A stretch of 64,000 nt of DNA from Bacillus infantis NRRL B-14911 (GCF_000473245.1 NC_022524.1:2380501-2444500); one strand, 5' to 3'. Positions 34,115-43,247 are shown, counted from the first letter of the stretch. A program made the numbers and translations. The notes: generated by a model from the sequence alone, not told the origin.

Positions 34115-34215
34115 ATCCTAAAAAGAGGAGCCATGCTGGGTATATAGCTCCTCCTATTAGGGATTATCAAGATTGGGTATCCAATCCCTATCAGCATACT
34201 ACCTCCTTTTTCGAA
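34115..34215. other. paired hairpin region, possible structured RNA
   Basis: In the 470-base gap after map, two stems stand close together: GAGGAGC with GCTCCTC (about 34122-34155), and AGGGATT with AATCCCT (about 34158-34190), enclosed by ATGCTG / CAGCAT. Flanks are AAAAAG and CCTTTTT, so it could end transcription on either strand. No ORF is present. The rest of the gap (33900-34110 and 34216-34360) shows nothing I can name beyond AT-rich DNA. Confidence 0.4.
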
Positions 34216-34368
34216 TTGAGGCAAAAATGAATGTGCTGACAAGTAATTTTTTATGTAAAATACAAAAATCCCTTAACATTTCTAAATATTCTGAATATAA
34301 TATAGAAAAATAAGGTATAAAAACATGCCGATGCTATAACAATATGTAAAGAAAAGGAGGTGAACAGC

Positions 34369-34584
34369 ATGGGTCTTCTACAATCCTTCCAGGACTGGCT
34401 GGCTGCAAGGGAAGAAAACCGGATTGCCGGGATGCGGGCGGTCGACAAATGCCCTGACTGCTTTGGCCGCGGGTTCAATGCGTTCCATGCAAATGAATAT
34501 GTGTATTATACCAATTCACTAGAATGCCCTGGCTGCAGCGGAAGCGGGCTTTATTCAGCCTGGGAGGAAAACAGGCAGTTTTAG
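34369..34584 (+). CDS. small protein with two CxxCxGxG zinc-finger-like motifs
   Basis: The 71-residue protein starts with AAAGGAGGTGA eight bases before ATG. It contains CPDCFGRGFN (residues 27-36) and CPGCSGSG (52-59), the DnaJ-type zinc-binding CxxCxGxG repeat in a two-motif form that can bind one zinc. N-terminal residues 1-23 form an amphipathic helix. A chaperone-like or RNA-binding role is possible but unproven. It is a single gene. Confidence 0.8.
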   Translation: MGLLQSFQDWLAAREENRIAGMRAVDKCPDCFGRGFNAFHANEYVYYTNSLECPGCSGSGLYSAWEENRQF

Positions 34585-34701
34585 CGGTCTAGCTGAATTT
34601 GGGACAGGCATCGATATGCTTGGTCCATGCTTTTCCTCTCTTCTGCTGAAAAATAGAAAACAGCCAATTGCTGAGTTTACTATGATCTATACTCCATTTA
34701 A

Positions 34702-34733
34702 TAAAAGCCATGCGGTTAAGCATGGCTTTTATT
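34702..34733 (-). terminator. terminator after the HxlR gene
   Basis: AAAAGCCATG pairs with CATGGCTTTT. Confidence 0.85.
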
Positions 34734-35052
34734 CGCCCCCGGTTTCCTCTATCCAATTCTGAGACCATTGTTCAATTTCATAGAGTACTGGTTTAAGCGC
34801 CTCCCCTTTTTGGGTCAGCGAGTATTCTATCCTGACGGGTTTTTCCGGAAATACCTGCCGATGGACTACACCTTGCTTCTCCAAATCCTTCAGCCGCTCA
34901 GACAAAACTCTGCCGCTTATAGAAATAGAAGATTCTATAGTGCAGAATCTTTGCGGCCCTTGTGAAAGCTGATATATGATCAGCCCTGTCCACCTCTGGC
35001 TGAGTATGCTCATAGCCTTTTCAAATCTGGGGCAAATCTTTGAAGCGTTCAT
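34729..35052 (-). CDS. HxlR (DUF24) family transcriptional regulator with conserved Cys7
   Basis: The 107-residue protein is a winged helix of the DUF24 type: CPRFEKAMSILSQRWTGLIIYQL, then SISGRVLSERLKDLEKQGVVHRQVFPEKPVRIEYSLT. It has C7 at the position used as a quinone/thiol sensor in YodB and CatR of B. subtilis. The divergent gene is a CatE-like dioxygenase, and the 146-base gap holds a perfect inverted repeat, so it is likely a CatR-type repressor that is inactivated by diamide or quinones. A CatD-type partner is not present next to it. Confidence 0.9.
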   Translation of the reverse strand: MNASKICPRFEKAMSILSQRWTGLIIYQLSQGPQRFCTIESSISISGRVLSERLKDLEKQGVVHRQVFPEKPVRIEYSLTQKGEALKPVLYEIEQWSQNWIEETGGE

Positions 35053-35129
35053 CTGAATTCACTCCTATAGCTACAGTATACATAAAAAAAAACAATTATA
35101 AAATTTTTGCTTTTCGTATGGCATTCTTC

Positions 35130-35176
35130 TTGACTGAATGAAGTTATTTTCATACACTAACTTACATAAAGTAAGT
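35130..35176 (+). promoter_or_regulatory. promoter plus palindromic operator for the CatE-like gene
   Basis: TTGACT (35130-35135), 17 bases, then TACACT (35153-35158) form a sigma-A promoter. Just downstream, ACTTAC (35160-35165) and GTAAGT (35171-35176) form an inverted repeat around ATAAA, at the expected start site, the placement for a repressor such as the divergent HxlR protein. It resembles YodB/CatR boxes with TTAC...GTAA halves. Confidence 0.75.
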
Positions 35177-35198
35177 AGATTACAAAGGAGCTACTATT

Positions 35199-36050
35199 AT
35201 GAATTTCCATGAAGCACCACTCACTTATGCTTCCCAAATAACACTCAAGGTCAGTGACCTTGAAAGATCGATTCTTTTTTATAAAGAAATAATCGGGTTA
35301 AAAGTGCTGCGGGAGGATACAGGAAGTGCTGAACTTACTGCTGACGGTAAAACAGTTCTGATTGTACTGGTGCAGCCGCCAGCTATAGAACAAAAGTCAG
35401 CCAGGTCTGCAGGCCTCTACCATTTCGCCCTCCTGCTCCCGGACCGCCCATCTCTCGCGTCAGCACTGGCACATCTGATCCAGACCGGCTGGCCTTTGCA
35501 GGGTGCTTCCGACCATCTTGTCAGTGAAGCGATTTATCTGGCCGACCCTGACGGAAATGGGATTGAGATATACGCGGACCGGCCCACAGAATCCTGGACC
35601 TGGGAAAGCGGAATGGTCAGGATGGACACTGCTGCACTGCATGCCGGGGAGCTCCTCGCCATGGAAGAAAAGATGCCTTGGAAAGGAATTCCGGGAGATA
35701 CCATCATGGGCCATATTCATCTGCATGTGTCGGATCTGAAAGCAGCTGAAGAGTTTTATGTAAAGGGGCTGGGCTTCAATATTGCAGCTGAATACGGCGG
35801 GCAGGCTCTCTTTCTTTCCACAGGGAACTATCATCATCATATTGGCATTAACACATGGAATGGGATTGGTGCACCGCCGGCCAGAGAAAATGCTCCAGGT
35901 ATGAAAGATTTTAAATTGCTCTATCCCGATACAAAATCAATCAGAGCAGCAGCAGAAAGGATCAGGAAGCTGGGCCAAAATGCTGAAATTCAAGGAGAGT
36001 TGGTTTTAACTGCAGATCCTTCAGGGAATAGGATTATATTATCACTCTAA
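35199..36050 (+). CDS. VOC-fold dioxygenase, catechol-2,3-dioxygenase type (CatE-like)
   Basis: The 283-residue protein has two glyoxalase/VOC modules: ITLKVSDLERSILFYKEIIGLKVL at residues 14-37 and HIHLHVSDLKAAEEFYVKGLGF near 171-192, with metal-binding H and E residues expected in the second. This is the B. subtilis CatE (YfiE) architecture, which opens catechol rings. The site AAAGGAG precedes ATG 35199. It is divergent from a Cys7 HxlR repressor. Ring-cleaving activity is inferred from the family only. Confidence 0.88.
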   Translation: MNFHEAPLTYASQITLKVSDLERSILFYKEIIGLKVLREDTGSAELTADGKTVLIVLVQPPAIEQKSARSAGLYHFALLLPDRPSLASALAHLIQTGWPLQGASDHLVSEAIYLADPDGNGIEIYADRPTESWTWESGMVRMDTAALHAGELLAMEEKMPWKGIPGDTIMGHIHLHVSDLKAAEEFYVKGLGFNIAAEYGGQALFLSTGNYHHHIGINTWNGIGAPPARENAPGMKDFKLLYPDTKSIRAAAERIRKLGQNAEIQGELVLTADPSGNRIILSL

Positions 36051-36134
36051 TTGGGTTAAAAAAATGAAATATTATTGTTAGCCTGCGTTTCTTTTTCACT
36101 CAGCTCTTATCCCAGAGATTAGGAGGAAGCTGGA

Positions 36135-36551
36135 ATGATTTATGAAATGATAGCAGAGATTAAAATTCCCGAACTTAATGAAGGAATCGTTTGGTACAGT
36201 CCTTTTTTCAATAGAAAACCGGATCTGCTGCGGGATGGCGGCTTTGCAGAATGGTCTGTTGCTCCCGGCTGCGGTTTCAGGCTGGTCCAGGGACAGCCTG
36301 ATTCAAAGAACAGCCTGCTCCGTTTAGGGGTATACAATCTTGAAACCGAGCTAAAACGCCTGAAGAAAGAAATCGGCATTGAGGTTGACGATCTTCAGAT
36401 CAAAACCGAGCAAAGCATGCAAACCCGCTGGTGCACCATTAATGATCCCTGGATGAACAAAATTGGGTTATATGAATATTTAAATGAAAAACTCAAAAGC
36501 CAAGTGATTTTTTCTATACAGGATGATTGGAATGCTGCAGGTCCAGCTTAG
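36135..36551 (+). CDS. VOC-like small protein
   Basis: The 138-residue protein starts at ATG after AGGAGG. It looks like a single glyoxalase-type fold (AEIKIPELNEGIVWYSPFFNRKPDLL, then EWSVAPGCGFRLV and NDPWMNKIGLYE), with the paired strand-helix-strand layout, and no obvious metal histidines. It follows the CatE-like gene by 85 bases and may be cotranscribed or simply adjacent. Its substrate is unknown. Confidence 0.75.
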   Translation: MIYEMIAEIKIPELNEGIVWYSPFFNRKPDLLRDGGFAEWSVAPGCGFRLVQGQPDSKNSLLRLGVYNLETELKRLKKEIGIEVDDLQIKTEQSMQTRWCTINDPWMNKIGLYEYLNEKLKSQVIFSIQDDWNAAGPA

Positions 36552-36601
36552 ATGTGAAGCTGGGCTGGATATGCAGTTTACATAATACATTTCTAGTCAA
36601 C

Positions 36602-37453
36602 TTATTTATTGTTTGCCAGAATTCGCCAGAACAGCCTTTCCCAATTCCGCCATCCTATCCTGTCTTTCAGCTTCAGCGTGAAAGCTGTTCCCTTTCCTAC
36701 TGGGTACCTCAGCCTTGTATTCTTTCTCCCAGCAATTTTCCCGCACAGCTCGGCCACTTCTGCGGGATCTCCGTATTTTTCAGAGCTTTTATTTAAATAA
36801 TTTTCAAGCTGTGAATAGTATGCATAATAAGGAGAATCTGGCTGAAGAGACCGACTAGAAACCTTTTTACCTGTTGACCAGATGCCTGTATTGTATGAAC
36901 CAGGTTCAATGAGAACAACATCAACATTAAAGGGCTTCATTTCAAGTCGGAGGCTTTCAGCCCACCCTTCGACTGCATGTTTGGAGGCGACATAGGGAGA
37001 CAATCCCGGAAAACCCATTTTTCCGCTGATGCTGCTGATGGTGATGATCCTTCCCCTCTTTTGTTCACGCATATAAGGAAGGACAGCCTGAGTAACAGCA
37101 AAAACGCCAAATACATTGGTTTCAAACTGGCTCCTATATTCAGCAAGTTCAACTTCCTCTGCAAACCCTGCACCGGCAAATCCAGCATTATTAACCAGGA
37201 GATCAACTGAGCCAAGACCCTCCAGGTAGGTGCGGAACCGGAGAATAGATTCATCTGAAGCTACGTCGAGCTCATGCAAGTTTATATTATCCACTGCCCC
37301 TGCCTTTTCAGCCTGTTTCAGCAGTTCTGCAGAGCTGGACTTGTCCCTCATTGCAGCTGTCACGCTATAGCCCATTTTTGCGAGCTCAATGGAAATTAGA
37401 AGCCCGAATCCCCTGGATGCCCCTGTAACAATGGCATTCTTTTTCCCGTTCAT
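36602..37453 (-). CDS. short-chain dehydrogenase/reductase
   Basis: The 283-residue protein is a classical SDR: TGASRGFG cofactor loop near residue 10, NNAG near 90, and catalytic Ser in ITISSISG followed by YVASK near 160. It most resembles oxidoreductases acting on small carbonyls or steroid-like substrates. The site AAGGATGAAAGAG precedes the ATG. It stands alone, convergent with the VOC gene, and shares a bidirectional-like terminator region with nothing else. Confidence 0.9.
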   Translation of the reverse strand: MNGKKNAIVTGASRGFGLLISIELAKMGYSVTAAMRDKSSSAELLKQAEKAGAVDNINLHELDVASDESILRFRTYLEGLGSVDLLVNNAGFAGAGFAEEVELAEYRSQFETNVFGVFAVTQAVLPYMREQKRGRIITISSISGKMGFPGLSPYVASKHAVEGWAESLRLEMKPFNVDVVLIEPGSYNTGIWSTGKKVSSRSLQPDSPYYAYYSQLENYLNKSSEKYGDPAEVAELCGKIAGRKNTRLRYPVGKGTAFTLKLKDRIGWRNWERLFWRILANNK

Positions 37454-37496
37454 TCTCTTTCATCCTTTCCTTCGGTACACTTAGATTAGAGCACAG

Positions 37497-37534
37497 CAAA
37501 AAAAATCCGGCCAGGCCGGCCGGATTTTTTTATT
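37497..37534. terminator. terminator after the squalene-synthase-like gene
   Basis: AAAAATCCGGCC pairs with GGCCGGATTTTT with long A and T runs on both sides. Confidence 0.92.
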
Positions 37535-37536
37535 GT

Positions 37537-38355
37537 CTATTCTGCGACCACTTGTTTGACCGTTGCATTTACACTTTCGCGATTCATCTTTTCCTTGCCT
37601 TCTGACAAGGCAGAAAGGGTCCCATGTGCAAGTGCAAGCGGAATCCTGCAGAAATTCAGGATCGGGGCAGACTTGATATCTTTTATATATGCATCTGCAA
37701 GTGCAAGATTCCTGCGGGCGTAACTGAACATCTGGTCATTGTCCCAGCCATCGGGATAAAAGCTAACGCCCCGCTCTTTATCTTCGATTTTGTTGCGGAG
37801 GATATTGACAGATTGGAGACCGCGGCCAAATGCAATCGCCAGGTCCTTTTTCGTTTCTGTATTATCATGCCATTTCCAAATGTCGGAAAGCATGACGCCG
37901 ACAAGGCCCGCCACATAAAAGGTATAGTCATCGAGATCTTTTTCGTCCCTGATATTCCAGCCCTTCATCGTCCAGTCAGCCATGCCCTTTGCCATTGTGC
38001 TGGTAGAATCAAGAACCTTTTCTTTGATGCTTGCTGGACAAAGCCTGATCCAGTCATACAGGCGCAATGTCACTTCAGGCAGCTTGGATTTATACGGCTT
38101 GAAAAGGGATTTCATATCCTCGGCATTTACAGGCTTCTTCAGCAATTCACTGATTGAACGCAAAAGGTGGTCCTTTGACTCCGCTTCAAGTTCGGGATGG
38201 TCTTCAATCTCATCTATAGCCCTCATGCATAAATAAGCGGATGAAACGGTTTCCTTCAGGCCCGGGGACAGATAACTGATCGGGATCAAAAAGGTCCGGC
38301 TTGTCTCTTTCAGCATTTCATAGGCTTCTTCATGTAGCTTGGCAGTGTCATTCAT
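37537..38355 (-). CDS. phytoene/squalene synthase family enzyme
   Basis: The 272-residue protein is a head-to-head prenyl transferase homologue: an S-R-TF opening (KETSRTFLIPISYL), the first aspartate-rich motif YLCMRAIDEIED (near residue 48), and the second motif region FGRGLQSVNILRNKIEDKERGVSFYP near 180-205. B. subtilis YisP belongs to this family, as do squalene synthases from other Bacillus. The product cannot be fixed from sequence; no desaturase or cyclase gene is nearby. ATG 38355 follows GAAGGGA; earlier ATGs lack a site. Confidence 0.88.
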   Translation of the reverse strand: MNDTAKLHEEAYEMLKETSRTFLIPISYLSPGLKETVSSAYLCMRAIDEIEDHPELEAESKDHLLRSISELLKKPVNAEDMKSLFKPYKSKLPEVTLRLYDWIRLCPASIKEKVLDSTSTMAKGMADWTMKGWNIRDEKDLDDYTFYVAGLVGVMLSDIWKWHDNTETKKDLAIAFGRGLQSVNILRNKIEDKERGVSFYPDGWDNDQMFSYARRNLALADAYIKDIKSAPILNFCRIPLALAHGTLSALSEGKEKMNRESVNATVKQVVAE

Positions 38356-38652
38356 ATCCAATGTTCCCTTCATAATAGAAATATCTATCTTAAATCCTAC
38401 CATAAAATCATCTTTTTGTTATGTAATAATACTTCCCAATCAAAATATTGGCTGAAAGGCAGGAATTTTATCATACATTCCTGGCTAATACCCCTTTATG
38501 CAGGATAGTAACCCACATGTACTATTGAAGGAAACGGGTGGAAAAAGCCCATAAAGTAATGAGCTCTTCCATTTTGGCATAAAGATATTTTAAGCGAAAT
38601 AGATATCTTGTTAAAACATTTAAATGTCTATCTCTTTAAATCTCTTACTTAT

Positions 38653-38702
38653 TAATAATTATTATAAAAAAGTATTGATTTTTTATTGAGAAGTGATATC
38701 AT
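38653..38702 (+). promoter_or_regulatory. PerR box and promoter of the catalase gene
   Basis: TAATAATTATTATAA (38653-38667) matches the PerR box TTATAAT-n-ATTATAA at all but one defined position. It is followed by TTGATT (38675-38680), 16 bases and TATCAT (38697-38702). Hydrogen peroxide should therefore induce the catalase by inactivating PerR, as in B. subtilis katA. Confidence 0.85.
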
Positions 38703-38749
38703 TGATTACATGGAACAAGCAATCTATTAAACTAAGAGGTGATGTTTTG

Positions 38750-40201
38750 ATGACAAATAATAAACTGACTACAAGCTGGGGCGCCCCTGTTGGCGACAAT
38801 CAAAATTCAATGACGGCTGGATCCCGCGGGCCGACCCTTATCCAGGATGTACATCTTCTTGAAAAACTGGCCCATTTTAACCGTGAACGTGTACCTGAGC
38901 GTGTGGTCCACGCCAAAGGAGCAGGTGCGCATGGCTATTTTGAAGTCACAAATGACCTGACTACATATACAAAGGCTTCATTCCTTTCTGAAGTCGGCAA
39001 GCGCACTCCGCTGTTTATCCGTTTCTCCACTGTAGCGGGGGAGCTCGGTTCAGCAGATACAGTCCGTGACCCGCGCGGTTTCGCTGTGAAATTTTATACA
39101 GAGGAAGGCAATTATGACATCGTCGGCAATAACACACCTGTTTTCTTTATCCGGGATGCGATTAAATTTCCTGATTTCATCCATACGCAAAAGCGTCATC
39201 CGCAGACACATCTGAAGAATCCGAATGCTGTCTGGGATTTCTGGTCCCTTTCACCTGAAAGCCTTCATCAGGTAACCATCCTGATGTCTGACCGCGGCAT
39301 CCCTGCTACATTAAGGCATATGCACGGTTTCGGAAGCCATACCTTCAAATGGGTCAACCAGAAAGGCGAAGGTGTCTGGATCAAATACCACTTCAAGACT
39401 GAGCAGGGTGTTAAAAACCTGGCGCCTGAAGCTGCTGCGAAAATAGCCGGGGAAAATCCCGACTACCATACTGAGGATCTCTTCAATGCGATTGAAAATG
39501 GTGATTATCCTTCATGGAAGCTTTGCGTGCAGATCATGCCGGAAAAAGATGCTGAAACATACCGTTTTGATCCGTTTGACGTAACGAAAGTGTGGTCCCA
39601 GAAGGATTATCCTCTTATCGAGGTAGGCCGGATGGTATTGAACAAAAATCCTGAAAACTATTTTGCGGAAGTAGAGCAGGCAACCTTCTCTCCTGGCACT
39701 CTTGTCCCGGGTGTTGATGTTTCTCCTGATAAAATGCTGCAGGGGCGCCTGTTCGCTTACCATGATGCACACCGCTACCGTGTAGGTGCGAATCATCAGG
39801 CACTGCCGATCAACCGTGCCCGGAATGAAGTGAATAATTATCAGCGCGACGGCCAGATGCGTTTTGACTCAAATGGCGGCGGATCAGTCTACTATGAGCC
39901 AAACAGCTTCGGAGGCCCTAAAGAAACACCGGAAAATAAGCCCGCTCCTTTTGCCGTAACAGGTGCTGCGGACAGCGTTTCTTACGACCATAATGATCAT
40001 TACACACAAGCTGGAGATCTTTACCGGCTTATGAGTGAAGAAGAGCGTTCCCGTCTTGTGGAAAATATCGTCGGTGCCATGAAGCCTGTTGAGAGCGATG
40101 AAATCAAACTTCGCCAAATTGAGCATTTCTTTAAAGCAGATCCTGAATATGGAACTAAAGTAGCAGAAGGACTGGGCCTGCAGGTGCCTGTAAAAGCATA
40201 A
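38750..40201 (+). CDS. katA: vegetative catalase
   Basis: The 483-residue haem catalase has the active-site H54 in RVVHAKG, the RFSTV[22 protein letters not shown] segment and the proximal Tyr337 in [12 protein letters not shown]. It is a small-subunit (clade 3) monofunctional enzyme. AGAGGTGA precedes ATG 38750; a longer upstream reading to 38693 lacks a site. It is a single gene with a PerR box upstream and a terminator downstream. Confidence 0.97.
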   Translation: MTNNKLTTSWGAPVGDNQNSMTAGSRGPTLIQDVHLLEKLAHFNRERVPERVVHAKGAGAHGYFEVTNDLTTYTKASFLSEVGKRTPLFIRFSTVAGELGSADTVRDPRGFAVKFYTEEGNYDIVGNNTPVFFIRDAIKFPDFIHTQKRHPQTHLKNPNAVWDFWSLSPESLHQVTILMSDRGIPATLRHMHGFGSHTFKWVNQKGEGVWIKYHFKTEQGVKNLAPEAAAKIAGENPDYHTEDLFNAIENGDYPSWKLCVQIMPEKDAETYRFDPFDVTKVWSQKDYPLIEVGRMVLNKNPENYFAEVEQATFSPGTLVPGVDVSPDKMLQGRLFAYHDAHRYRVGANHQALPINRARNEVNNYQRDGQMRFDSNGGGSVYYEPNSFGGPKETPENKPAPFAVTGAADSVSYDHNDHYTQAGDLYRLMSEEERSRLVENIVGAMKPVESDEIKLRQIEHFFKADPEYGTKVAEGLGLQVPVKA

Positions 40202-40252
40202 ATCCTTGTCTGAATCTGCCCTTCTCTATTCTCAATAATCGACAATATTCTC

Positions 40253-40294
40253 AATTACAGGCACCTGCTTCGGCCGGTGCCTGTAATTATTTTA
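40253..40294 (+). terminator. intrinsic terminator after katA
   Basis: AATTACAGGCACC pairs with GGTGCCTGTAATT and is followed by a T-rich run. Confidence 0.9.
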
Positions 40295-40299
40295 TGAAA

Positions 40300-40769
40300 A
40301 GGCTCATCGCATGAATGGCTGTTATTTTGCCATTCATAACTGAATAAGGAAATCCACAGGTTGAAAATAAGTGGAGTCATTCCGGCTATCAGCTGAAAAA
40401 CTTGAAAATGGGCAACTTCGCTCTGCTTTATCGGAAATCCTCCGCTTTTTACACCCGCCAGAGTTATAGTCAGCAGCCTAACCGGAGAATCTACGCTTAT
40501 TTTAAGGCTTGCTGGTCAAAAGACCGGATTGTGAATTGCTTCTTAAAGAATGGTCATTCGTACAAGCTGCTGAAGCAATATAACCATCCACAGGAGAGTA
40601 AATCCACGAAATGAGCCTCTGGCGACAATCTATCATGATCTTGAATTGTATGTGGAACTGCAGATTTGGACGAACTTCCTTATGGAACCGCCCCTTCTTC
40701 GGAACATGCAAGGAATGTGAAGATGCACTTGTCTCAGAATAATCAATGCTGAATGAGAAGGTGAAATTA
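40300..40769. other. stretch without a convincing gene
   Basis: A 70-codon frame (40402-40614) has no ribosome binding site and a basic composition without any family resemblance, and the opposite frame (40502-40837) looks like its shadow. It may be a decayed gene fragment. I see no repeat or hairpin apart from the terminators at its edges. Confidence 0.4.
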
Positions 40770-40868
40770 ATGATTAAGAAGATATGCCCTAAATGCCAGA
40801 CAGCTGAAAAACAATTGAAGCACAGCATAATCTGCAAGTGCGGCAGCCGGCTGAGGGCGAAGAATTAA
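40770..40868 (+). CDS. 32-residue zinc-ribbon-like micro-protein
   Basis: ATG 40770 lies seven bases after GAAGGTG. The peptide starts MIKKICPKC and ends CKCGSRLRAKN: one C-x2-C pair and one C-x-C pair about 20 residues apart, enough for a zinc knuckle, and a strongly basic tail suited to nucleic acid binding. It is not a family I recognise and may be a fragment. A long hairpin terminator follows. Confidence 0.5.
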   Translation: MIKKICPKCQTAEKQLKHSIICKCGSRLRAKN

Positions 40869-40916
40869 TACGAAGAATGGTGTTTTAATATGATGATCAT
40901 AGAATTTCCTGAATGC

Positions 40917-40971
40917 CGGGCCAGCCAATAGAAGCACGATAAATAGTGCTCTTTTATTGGCTGGCTAATTT
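40917..40971 (+). terminator. long hairpin after the micro-protein
   Basis: CCAGCCAATA pairs with TATTGGCTGG; an inner AGCAC/GTGCT stem lies in the loop, and a T-rich tail follows. Confidence 0.7.
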
Positions 40972-41020
40972 TATGCAGGGCACCGCCGAAACTTTAAAAG
41001 ATGTAATCAAGACCAGTAGA

Positions 41021-42028
41021 TCATTTCCCGGCAAGTTCATCTCTTTCTGGACATGGCGGCGGCTGTTCGAACCATTTGTTTTGGATAAGCAGGTCAAGTC
41101 CGTCCTCTGAATAGGCTGTTGTATCTGCAAAGCATCTCATATAATAAGACGCAACATCCCTCCTCAGTGTCATGGACAGTGCCTGCCCGTAGCGTGCCAC
41201 CCCCAAGGCATTGAGAGTAGAAACCAGGAAAAGCATCAATTGATCTGAATACGGAGCATCAGTAGATTTTGTTACTTTCGAGTCCCAGGTCATCCCATTT
41301 GGCACCAGGTCCTCTTCAAGCAGGCTCTGTACTTTAGAAACAAATTCTGAAGCAAGTTCCCTGCCCCTTATGAAATATTCTTTTATTTGCGGGTCTCTTA
41401 CGGTTTGGATGAACCCTGTAAGCAGCTCCTTGCCCATCTGGTTGGTGATGCCGTTATCAAACAGCTGGGCGGCTTCGATGGCAAGAAGCGGCCTTCTTTT
41501 TCCCATCCACCCCTTGACAAAGCTATGTTTTTCTACGATATCAAGCTTGTCTGGATATGGGATATAAGGAGGCCGCACAAATATCCCCTTCCCTTTCATG
41601 GTATCAAGAATCTCTTTCAGCACATGGTTAGCTTCCTCATAGAATTCAGAATAGAGTATGAAAACATCTTCTCTGGAAGAAATGTTCAGGCCCATGGTAT
41701 GGGAAAGGACTGCAAACCTTGCTGCATTAAGCATGACATCACAATAAAACATATCGGTATATAGGCGGGCAGCATTCAGGTTAACATGCTGGTCAGCCGG
41801 AAAGGCACGGGGCACCGGAATATTTTCCTTGGCAAACAGCTGTGCCACTCTTTCCATATGGCTTTCCGCCAATTGGATGGTATGCTCCAGGCAAGCCTTG
41901 ATATCCTGGTCGTCCACTCGCTGGAAAAAATGATATATCAAACAGATGGTTGCGCTGTCGTCCATATAAGTGTTCCACAAGTAAGCTATTTCAGCACTGG
42001 TCAGCCTTGGGTCATGATGTAATTCCAT
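41021..42028 (-). CDS. DUF3231 family protein
   Basis: The 335-residue protein comprises two related helical halves (about 1-165 and 175-335), each opening with a LTSAEIAYLWNTYMDDS or LFDNGITNQMG-like helix. The family is common in Bacillales, sometimes spore-associated, with a four-helix bundle like ferritin-type proteins; no metal site is clear here. ATG 42028 follows AGGAGG. Its function is not established. It appears to be a single gene. Confidence 0.85.
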   Translation of the reverse strand: MELHHDPRLTSAEIAYLWNTYMDDSATICLIYHFFQRVDDQDIKACLEHTIQLAESHMERVAQLFAKENIPVPRAFPADQHVNLNAARLYTDMFYCDVMLNAARFAVLSHTMGLNISSREDVFILYSEFYEEANHVLKEILDTMKGKGIFVRPPYIPYPDKLDIVEKHSFVKGWMGKRRPLLAIEAAQLFDNGITNQMGKELLTGFIQTVRDPQIKEYFIRGRELASEFVSKVQSLLEEDLVPNGMTWDSKVTKSTDAPYSDQLMLFLVSTLNALGVARYGQALSMTLRRDVASYYMRCFADTTAYSEDGLDLLIQNKWFEQPPPCPERDELAGK

Positions 42029-42173
42029 CTTCCGATCCTCCTTTGATAATTGTAGTATGTGCGAATGGTTTAAAGAAATTACAGTAATATGGAATTAAAT
42101 TGGGAATCATTATATTTAAATTGAGTCAGCAGAAATCTTTTACCATTGAATTTTGCTCAAGTTTGCATATAAA

Positions 42174-42203
42174 AAACGCCCGGGAAGATTCCGGGCGCTG
42201 CCT
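42174..42203 (-). terminator. terminator after the membrane-anchored secreted protein
   Basis: On the minus strand GCGCCCGG pairs with CCGGGCGT and is followed by TTTTTT. Confidence 0.85.
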
Positions 42204-42276
42204 TTGGGATTATATTTAATGATTTAATCAGTTGTTTTCTCTGAAATTTAAATTCTGACCAGCTTGTTCCACTGTA

Positions 42277-42867
42277 TTATTTAAATTTACCTGCTGGAAC
42301 CTTTCTGGATAAAAAAGTGATGGCGAGCAGCAGAATAATAAACAACAGTGCCGTTAAAAAACTGCTTTCTCTGAAAACATTTTCAGCAAGCCTTTTTATT
42401 TTGTGAATGAGAGGCTCTTTTACTGCTTCCTCACGTTCATCCCTATATTGAACATGTTTGACAGTCGAGCCGGACATGACAGGCTCCCATCCATTCTTGC
42501 CTTCTTCGAGCCAAATTTCTATTATATCCCCCTTTGCGATATCCATCGGTGCAGGACCGGTGAATTGGTCAGCCATCCAGGAAGGAATATAATGATAATA
42601 AACCTCTAAGGCTACGTCCTGGTCAAAGCTTCCGGGCGCTTTTATTACTTCTGAGGGTAAAAGGGTCATTTTCCTGATCTGGAGAAATTTTTCGTTTGGC
42701 AAATCCTGAAAGAACGCATCTTTTTCCACCTTGCCAACGATATGCAATGGAGCCTGAAGCTTCATTTCTTCCACTTCAGCTGGATCGGGTGCAGCGAGAG
42801 CCTCTTCTCCTTCGTTTAAAATGAATAGAGCAAGAAGAACAGTTAAGGCCCTGACGATGGTTTTCAT
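42277..42867 (-). CDS. secreted or membrane-anchored protein of unknown function
   Basis: The 196-residue protein has an N-terminal signal peptide (about residues 1-25, ending ALAA) and a C-terminal membrane helix (about 168-187) with a KVPAGKFK tail, so its middle domain is outside the cell. The middle is a beta-rich domain (LHIVGKVEKDAFFQ, GDIIEIWLEEGKNGWEPV). The site GGGAGGT precedes the ATG. I recognise no family. It could share a transcript with the PTH2-like gene 22 bases upstream. Confidence 0.75.
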   Translation of the reverse strand: MKTIVRALTVLLALFILNEGEEALAAPDPAEVEEMKLQAPLHIVGKVEKDAFFQDLPNEKFLQIRKMTLLPSEVIKAPGSFDQDVALEVYYHYIPSWMADQFTGPAPMDIAKGDIIEIWLEEGKNGWEPVMSGSTVKHVQYRDEREEAVKEPLIHKIKRLAENVFRESSFLTALLFIILLLAITFLSRKVPAGKFK

Positions 42868-42889
42868 AAGAACCTCCCTATATATAAGC

Positions 42890-43222
42890 TTATTTATACA
42901 GCCGAAGATGCCCGACGATCATTTTGGCTTCTTCTTTATCCATAGGCGGCAGGGCTGATGCAGTGAGGCTTCCGGGAGCAACCTCTGTCCTTCCGGCATC
43001 TTTGATTGTTACATAGCCTTTCTCTTCAAGTTTCTTGAGCTCTGCTTCACGGCCGGAGAGCATAATTTTTGTTTGTCCGCTCATCAGCCATTCTTTGAAA
43101 AGTGGTTCTTCCATATAAGTGAGCACACTTATGGCTGCTGCATGGGCAGCCTGGGCAGCAGCTTTCCCGGCAGACATTTTTAAGTCAGAGTTAATCACAT
43201 AATATTGCACAATTTGTTTCAT
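42890..43222 (-). CDS. PTH2-family peptidyl-tRNA hydrolase
   Basis: The 110-residue protein matches the archaeal/eukaryal-type Pth2 fold, not the bacterial Pth: KMSAGKAAAQAAHAAAIS near residue 15 with the catalytic lysine context, then GQTKIMLSGREAELKKL and a conserved D-AGRTEVAPGS end. It should release tRNA from peptidyl-tRNA, though in bacteria the main enzyme is Pth near the ribosomal genes. ATG 43222 follows GAGGGT. It is a small, plausible back-up enzyme. Confidence 0.85.
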   Translation of the reverse strand: MKQIVQYYVINSDLKMSAGKAAAQAAHAAAISVLTYMEEPLFKEWLMSGQTKIMLSGREAELKKLEEKGYVTIKDAGRTEVAPGSLTASALPPMDKEEAKMIVGHLRLYK

Positions 43223-43247
43223 ATTGACCCTCATTTATTTCGTTTAG

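Noticed and set aside
37624-38157. 177-codon plus-strand frame
   Set aside because: It is antisense to the squalene-synthase-like gene, with no ribosome site and a cysteine-rich, low-complexity composition.
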